Of a stretch of DNA of 64,000 nucleotides, positions 58,040 to 64,000 are shown piece after piece. The notes under the pieces were generated by a model. The model was not told the DNA's origin, made no database searches, and saw only the letters and a program-made list of their open reading frames with translations. Both the position numbers and the translations under genes were made by a program. The stretch is from contig LR990048.1 of assembly GCA_905147135.1 (NCBI GenBank), positions 13,624,563 to 13,688,562 on the forward strand, written 5' to 3'. Numbering within the stretch: position 1 is the first letter of the stretch; each line of letters starts with the position of its first letter. The DNA is from Blastobasis lacticolella (taxonomy: Eukaryota; Arthropoda; Insecta; Lepidoptera; Blastobasidae).

Positions 58040-59195
58040 TGGACGTCGCTTTCTGGGACATCCTGTATATCGTGATACGTATCGTGATCAATATCGAGTA
58101 ATATTTTGGATCGCAGGTCGACCCTTCACACACGATAAGAAACGTCGATATTTTCATTAGTCTGTGCATTTTTTCATTCATTTTGATGGCTGAATAGACT
58201 AAGTTGCCAATGCCTAGCCTAAAAAAAAGCATTTTTGACGCGTCGTCGCTGGTGTATATTTACGATTTTTACGTATTTTTACCAAAATGACTGATAAAGC
58301 TTGCGTTGCTATATAGTATTAGCATTAGGATTGAAAAGACGCGTGAAGAGAAAAAAATGGGTAAAATGATGAGGATGAGGATCTTGTTGACTTTATATAC
58401 TTTTATAGTAACTGCACAGTGGCTTGATAATAATCACAATCTACGAGAATATTTTTGGAATTACGTTATTTATCTGTCAGTTTGACAGAAAGGTCGTGAT
58501 AAATATCGACTAGATACTAGACGCTCGATATACAGGGTGTTTCATAATACATGTATAAAGCCGAAAGGGTGTTAAAGTATAGCTTGCAAAGAGTACACTG
58601 GCGACTTCATATTATCCAGACATTGAATTTTAATTTTTATAAAAAATCTTCGTTTTTATAGAAAAATAACCATATCGACTACGTTGATGCGCAGCTCTAT
58701 TTCAAGTTGATGATCCTAGAAGGAGAAGTTTAACCTTTTAAATTAAAATTACAGTATTTTTTTGTACAGAACCCTCAAACCAAAAAATACAAAACGGCTA
58801 ATTTAGATCTCCTTAATATCCCATTGCGCCTAGTACTATGAACTTGAGTGACCTTTTACAACTGATTTCTAGAGATGCGGTCTTTCGTTTTCAAAATGTC
58901 GATTATCGACATTGAAAAGGTAAAAGTTCGATAGTCATTTTCTCGCTTACTATTCCACGCACGAAAAAAATAATTGTACCTATCGTTTTAATACGTTTAG
59001 CACTCCATCCAGTTCACGGCTTTATACATGTATTATGAAACACCCTGTATATCGCACGATAGTTGATACGGATCGTAGATTTCTGGATTTTCGGAAATCC
59101 TGTGATCGTATCACGATTCGTGATACTCTAGGCTACACACTCGATAAATATCGTGATCCTGCGTGAATCACGATAAATATCGTGTATGTAGTATC
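58040..59195. repeat. Cluster of ATCGTGAT / ATCACGAT motifs
   Basis: ATCGTGAT, ATCACGAT and ATAAATATCG occur repeatedly on both sides of the MITE (58068-58105, 58495-58530, 59050-59190). The motif is near-palindromic. It may be a simple degenerate repeat or a binding-site array. Confidence 0.4.
58533..59047. mobile_element. 515-bp MITE with perfect 31-bp TIRs and TA target site
   Basis: The first 31 bases (CAGGGTGTTTCATAATAC ... AAGCCG) are exactly mirrored by the last 31, and TA flanks both ends. This is the signature of a Tc1/mariner-type non-autonomous element. No transposase frame lies inside. Confidence 0.88.
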
Positions 59196-59199
59196 CGCC

Positions 59200-59890
59200 A
59201 TAATAGAGAAACCCTTATGCGCTTATTACACATACCTAAATTCAGAATCAAGTAACCTCAGTTTCTAAATTTATTTACTGGTTGAAGCGACACGAAATCG
59301 GACGTGTTGTGCACGAAAACGGCTGCAATACTCTCGAATTCCCGCTAATCTGTTTTACTTTTTATTTAGATGTTGCGTTCGAAAACTACACTACTTGACA
59401 ATTATATGATAACTAAATTTGATTTTTGGCGTTAATGACGCTCTCGAATAATATTAAGTAATATTTATTTGAAATTTGATATCTCTAAAAAGCAGTAGTA
59501 TGATATTTATACTTAATTTCATTAATAAGCATACAAAATCGTGTGCCTAATGTTACAAGATTAAACTCACACAGTTAAATTACCAGGTAAAAATGAGTTT
59601 CTGAACGTTACTAAATGCTATTACACATTTCCTTAGCACCTTCCTAATTTCTTTCTAATTAGGCTTCTAAATTCAGAAACCATACCTACAATAAGCATAG
59701 AAAAATTTTGATGTAGGTATTCAGTACTCATTTATTTGCAGTTTGGTATATACATACATATGTGGTGGCATGTTAGACACCTTCTTAGGGCACTACAAAT
59801 TTAAGTGGTCACAGATCGCACTAATATTATCTCATTAATCTTGATCGATATGTCGATTTTATATTGTTCTTCCTAGCGATTTTTCCCGTA
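59200..59890. other. Gene-free stretch upstream of LUC7L3
   Basis: AT-rich; no exon or known repeat recognised. Confidence 0.4.
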
Positions 59891-59892
59891 AC

Positions 59893-60003
59893 AGGTTCGG
59901 GGTATACTTGACCATGATTTAGATTTTAGTAGATCAGGTAATTACAGTAGAGCAGCTGCCATCACCTTTGTGACCCTGTGTACAGCAGGACGTACCAGAT
60001 TAG
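59893..60003 (-). repeat. Degraded SINE body
   Basis: Recognisable by TTGACCATGATTTAG, AGATCAGGTAATTACAGT and GACCCTG...ACCAGATT. The 5' and 3' ends are eroded. Confidence 0.5.
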
Positions 60004-60423
60004 TGATATAACACCGATGCATCGATATAATATCGTCGCACTCTGACACCTACCACATCCCTAATAGGCGAGAATGTAGAGAAACTACCAAAGTCCCGGC
60101 AAAAGCTTTGCCGAAAGTTTCGGCGAACATGTGGAGTACGCTTTAGGTTGTGTGTGCATTTGACCTTACCCAACCCAACAACCGTACCGAACCATACCCA
60201 ACCAAACTGTAAAATCCCACGCGAACTTGATCCAAGGTGGCCAACATACAAAAAAATCGTCAAAAAATGGACGACGAACGAGTTTGACTTTTGTCTGACG
60301 TGTGTTGCGTAGGTATAATTCGAACGAAAATGAAAAGAATTTGTCTTTTGTAAACTAAAATGCTATTTATTCGTTTTTAACAAATGTATTTGCAGTTAAC
60401 GTTGAGATAATTAGGGAAGTACT

Positions 60424-60477
60424 ATCAGTTTTTAGTTTTACAGTGCGGTGAAGTGAGTGAATAGGGGATAAACAACT
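60424..60477 (+). promoter_or_regulatory. Candidate initiator and short 5' UTR of LUC7L3
   Basis: TCAGTT at 60425-60430 fits the insect initiator TCAKTY. If the A at 60427 is +1, the 5' UTR is 51 nt and ends at the ATG at 60478. No TATA box is obvious 25-35 bp upstream. Support is motif and spacing only. Confidence 0.3.
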
Positions 60478-63400
60478 ATGGCGGTTTTGGCAGCCGCTCA
60501 GTTGCTGGACGAGTTAATGGGAAGGCATAGGAACACTAATCCTAATGAAAAAATCAGGAAACCTAATTGGGAAGATCCAGAGGTATATAATGTACAGTGT
60601 GTGTGGAGTTTCCGTTTTGGCTACATTTTACTTTTGTACATGTTGGATTAACTAATAACACTTCTAGGTTTAATTATTTGGTGTATTCCGTACCTACCGT
60701 GCCATGTGGGCATTAGGATATTTACGACATCTTAAGGAACCGGCTATAAACATTGAAAGTTTAATTGTGCAACTATAACACAAAAGTTACTGAAATTCTT
60801 TATTCTTTCTTTGCTCTATCTAACCTTAATGTGTTTTTTTCAGTTTTGTAAATATTACATGGTAAAGTTCTGCCCTCATGACTTGTTTGTCAATACAAGA
60901 GCAGATCTAGGAGTCTGTCCCAAAGTTCATGATGATGAGGTCAAGGAGCTCTTTGAAAAAACTGAATTCTCTCACAAGAAAGCCCAATATGTGGAAGAAT
61001 TTCTACGTTTTTGTCGGCACATGATCAATGATGTTGAAAGTAAGTATTGTGATTAATAGTATAATGGGCCACTGGCCTAATGCCAAATATTCCGATATCT
61101 TGATTCCTGCTAAATATTTGGCTTGATGAAACTAATCATTTATTTTATATTATATTTAATGTTCATATTATGAACATATGAACAATAACTTTCCATATAA
61201 TATGGTAATAGTTGAATTTCTGGCGTTACAAATCTATACCTTCATAAATACTTAATCTATTTAAACATTTTTTCAGTTTGATTGTCAATAAGCAATGATT
61301 ATTAAGCAATGTTAAATGTTTAAAAGATACCTAAGGGTGCAACTCAAAAAAACTTGAGAAAAATTGAGAAAAGGCACCCGGGTGGGGTTAGCATTGGTGT
61401 GTAGAAAAGGGGCCTGGCTAAAGCCGACGCCAGTTAATCGGCTATCGCCACTACCTTCGGCCAAAGCCAAAGGTGAAGGCTTAAATGCTCTAAGAAATTT
61501 GGTTCAAAATTGTCTACAGCTTAATCATACTAATTATTTTAAAACTTTAATATTTACTGTATAATATAGAAAGAAAGGTATTTTAAATAATCTCTAGAAG
61601 TTGATCTAGAGATGATAAAAAAATTACCTTGCAATTTATTTGATTGTTTAACAGATAATTAAATTTCAACGTTTGCTAGGAACCTTCGGCGAAACCCTCG
61701 TGGTTTTCTGGCTCAATATCCGCCGAAGTCAATCACTTTGGTCGGAGACTAATGATTACCTCTGTATTTAATAAGTTTCTTTAACACAATCACGTTTCGC
61801 CAGACAATGGTCATCTTGGCAATAATGGCCCAGTTGTGCTCTCGCTTGCTACGTTCCCGGGCTCCACCTTAGCCATGATCCATCATTTGGCAGATCATGT
61901 AATTACAGTGGAACTAGTGCCATTATTGGCCTCAAAGGCTTTTTATCTTATTAGTCAGTCTATGTATTTGATCCACATTGGCATGTTTGCTCTGTTCAAA
62001 AAGATTAAGTATTTATCAGGTTAAAACTGATTTGTTATTCCAGAAATGTATTAGCCTAATCGATAATTCTTTGGGTAGGCAAATATTTGTGCCAACGAGT
62101 GTAGTTTTGTATAACAATTCTAAATATTTATAGGAAAGATTCAGAAAGGTAAACAAAGACTGGAGCTGATGAATGCTAAACCTGAAGGACCTCCAATGAC
62201 CCAGGCTCAAACTGAGAAAAATCAGGAGCAAGTAAGTTGTTGTTAAAAAATATATTAGTTGACACTGATTTCACACTACTAGGGTATGGATTTACTTGTA
62301 ATTTGTGCGCAGGTGCAACTGCTGTCGGAAAAGGTATCTTCGTTGATGCAAGAGGCTGAGGAGGCTGGTACTCAGGGTGAAGTAGAGCAGGCACAAGGTC
62401 TGATGAAACTCTGCGATCGGCTTAAGGAAGAGAAGGAACAGCTTCTCAAACAGCAGGAAAACAGGTAGGTTAAGGCTAATGGGATCCTTTTTCCGCACTT
62501 GAACTCAAACTTGGTCCCTTGTACGTAGTTAAAGCATGCTAATTTAGCCAGCCCAGCGCCCCCCAGAAGTCCAGCAGTCTCTTTGGACGCTCGCAGATCT
62601 CTTGGAGGGATCCCCTGCCTAATATGACTATTACACTGTGGTCCTTTAATCCCTCACACTCCAGAACCACATGGGCCGCTGTTCCCTCGTCCACTAGGCA
62701 TCCCCTGCATAAAGGGCTGTCTGTAGCTCCTATCGTGAACAGTAGTTTGTTCAGGGGGAGGTGTCCCATTATTGTACAAACTGCTGTCCTGAGTTCTGCC
62801 CGTTTGAGTTCTAGCAGTTTATTGGTTGGTCTTGGTGATCGTTTGGTCATCACCAACTTCGACTGTCTACATCCTATTGTGTTTTGCCAACACTTGTTTT
62901 GCCTGAAAACAGAAAAACAGGTAAGAGTTAATATAAATAGTTATGTAAGTAAATATCATTTGATTAAAATATAGAATAGAATAGAATAGAAAACATTTAT
63001 TTACTTACACACATATAAATAAATTTTTACCAAATAAACTTTCAAAATAAAATTAAAAACAGGATAAATTATGGTACCACAATAGCACTCTAGTATTAAT
63101 TATGAGGAAGAGGAATTCGTCATCATCATCACAGCCTATAACAGTTCACGCCAGAATTTAGTGCCTATCCCACGAGAGGGGAGGTTATTTCTGTGATCTC
63201 CATGCTTGGTAAGCGGGTTCAAGATTGCAGTGTTATAAATATAACAATGGAAAACGCTGCTGCTCTTTTTCCAGCCTACGGAGACTAGATCTTTCGCCCC
63301 TAATACATTAGTCGCCTTGTATGACGCCCACAAGTGTAAGGGATTAGTGCTATTCTACTCTGCCGTACAACACACGTCCAAATGTAATACTCCCTTGCAG

Positions 63401-64000
63401 TCACTGGTCAATGACCGCGGAGCTGGCGGCAGCCCAGGAGAAACAGATGGAAGTCTGCCCAGTGTGCGGGGCATTTCTCATTGTGGGTGATGCGCAACAG
63501 CGCATAGATGATCATCTCTCCGGGAAGCAGCATGTTGGGTATGTATACTCAGACTTATGCATGTCCGTAAGATTTTAAAAACGGTTAGTTTATAATGTAA
63601 AATAGTCTAATATGTTAGATTATAAATTATTGAAAAATTCGAAATATCGTAATAAAATTTACGAAATCACGACGTTTAAAAATAGCGACACTTAGTTCCA
63701 GTTATGGCCACTGGGTCAGATAAGTTTTACTGGGACCTTTAGGTGTAGTCAACCCTGTTATTGTATGAAGTGTAACTTCAAAATTAGGAGCAGAAGATGA
63801 ACCACTCGCTCGACCATACGCCCTATCTCCATCCCCGCAGATACTTCAAGCTGCGCCAAGCGTACGAGGAGATGAGCGAAGCCCGCGAGCGCGAACAACA
63901 AGAGCGCGAACGGCGGCGGCGCGAAGAACGTGACCGTGACCGTGACCGCGGGTCGCGGGCGGCCGCGACCGGTGGTCTCGGCGGGCTCGGCTCGGACCGC
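60478..64000 (+). CDS. LUC7L3: LUC7-like splicing factor (LUC7L3/CROP type), 5' part
   Basis: Nuclear protein associated with U1 snRNP that helps select 5' splice sites (family knowledge). Exons: 60478-60582, 60844-61039, 62134-62231, 62313-62464, 63401-63538, and 63841 to the window end (still open). They sum to 283 codons. Residues 4-16 (LAAAQLLDELMGR) are the Luc7 start signature. A CCCH finger lies at C37, C45, C60, H64. Residues about 133-183 are charged helix/coiled coil. A C2H2 finger lies at C203, C206, H222, H228, within VCPVCGAFLIVGDAQQRIDD. From about residue 240 the protein turns Arg/Glu-rich, then Arg/Asp-rich. Similarity is closer to LUC7L3 (QLLDELMGR, EKQMEVC, GAFLIVGDAQ) than to LUC7L/LUC7L2. 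The RS-like tail and stop lie beyond the window. The ATG has A at -3 and G at +4. Confidence 0.93.
61060..61800 (+). other. Part of LUC7L3 intron 2
   Basis: Contains a GC-rich 150-bp block (61355-61500) with repeated CCTTCGGC/GCCAAAG strings, echoed at 61681-61740 (CCTTCGGCG, CCGCCGAAG). No gene was recognised. Confidence 0.4.
61809..61930 (-). repeat. SINE body fragment in LUC7L3 intron 2
   Basis: CATCTTGGCAATAATGGCCC is followed by TTAGCCATGATCCATCATTTGG and ATCATGTAATTACAGTGG; truncated after about 120 bp. Confidence 0.6.
62478..62860 (-). mobile_element. LINE RNase H / C-terminal fragment in LUC7L3 intron 4
   Basis: A 105-codon minus-strand frame reads GHLPLNKLLFTIGATDSPLC, RGCLVDEGTAAHVVLECEGL and RLLDFWGALGWLN, the end of a LINE polyprotein with an RNase H domain. 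It is truncated at the 5' side; the related 3' fragment is at 47100-47240. Confidence 0.8.
62972..63060 (-). repeat. CR1-like 3' tail fragment
   Basis: TAGAATAGAATAGAATAGAA then AACATTTATTT, the same arrangement of pentamer tail and AATAAA as the LINE at 11305. Confidence 0.4.
63118..63378 (-). repeat. Second SINE-like family, copy 4, in LUC7L3 intron 4
   Basis: CGTCATCATCATCACAGCC tail, core strings conserved, ending ATTCTACTCTGCCGTACA about 25 bp before the acceptor of LUC7L3 exon 5 at 63401. Confidence 0.7.

Noticed and set aside
1..64000. CRISPR array, bacterial operon or phage-like system
   Set aside because: No spaced identical repeats, ribosome binding sites or gene clusters; intron-split genes and insect repeats throughout.

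Overview
The window reads as nuclear DNA of an insect, most likely a moth or butterfly (Lepidoptera). The genes are split by GT-AG introns, intergenic DNA is AT-rich, a short TTAGG (insect telomere-type) run is present, and the repeats look lepidopteran: a tRNA-headed SINE, RTE, CR1-like and Jockey LINEs, and small TIR elements. The species cannot be named from the sequence. No bacterial operon, CRISPR array, true tRNA or rRNA gene was seen.

Three host genes are well supported. (1) Plus strand 27567-46359: a 22-exon gene for a protein of about 1,101 residues with 20 C2H2 zinc fingers, recognisable as the crooked legs (crol) orthologue, an ecdysone-pathway transcription regulator. All exon phases close and the summed coding length is a multiple of three. 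(2) Minus strand 55128-56783: a two-exon gene for CHMP6/Vps20, the ESCRT-III subunit (203 residues). (3) Plus strand 60478 to the window end: the first six coding exons of a LUC7-like U1 snRNP splicing factor of the LUC7L3 type, still open at base 64000.

Layout: 1-11300 is gene-poor, with SINE copies, an inverted duplication (8072-9306) and a weak two-exon candidate gene on the minus strand (9249-10353). 11305-16600 is a nearly complete CR1-like LINE on the minus strand with two intact ORFs. 16600-27180 holds RTE debris, a CpG-rich patch (18390-18730) and a TSD-bounded short insertion beside the TTAGG run. 27181-48900 is crol with its introns and probable 3' UTR, riddled with SINEs, MITEs and LINE fragments. 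49200-54630 is nested transposon territory; its best item is a 778-bp LTR element with 238-bp LTRs inserted in a Jockey LINE. 54700-57300 is CHMP6, 57300-60470 is spacer with a perfect-TIR MITE, and the rest is the LUC7L3 gene.

The three host genes are functionally unrelated (transcription, membrane scission, splicing) and show no sign of working together. No convincing undescribed system was found. The most notable signals are the near-uniform recognition helices of 16 consecutive Crol fingers, a vestigial exon copy in a crol intron, the nested LTR element, and the long inverted duplication at 8-9.3 kb.
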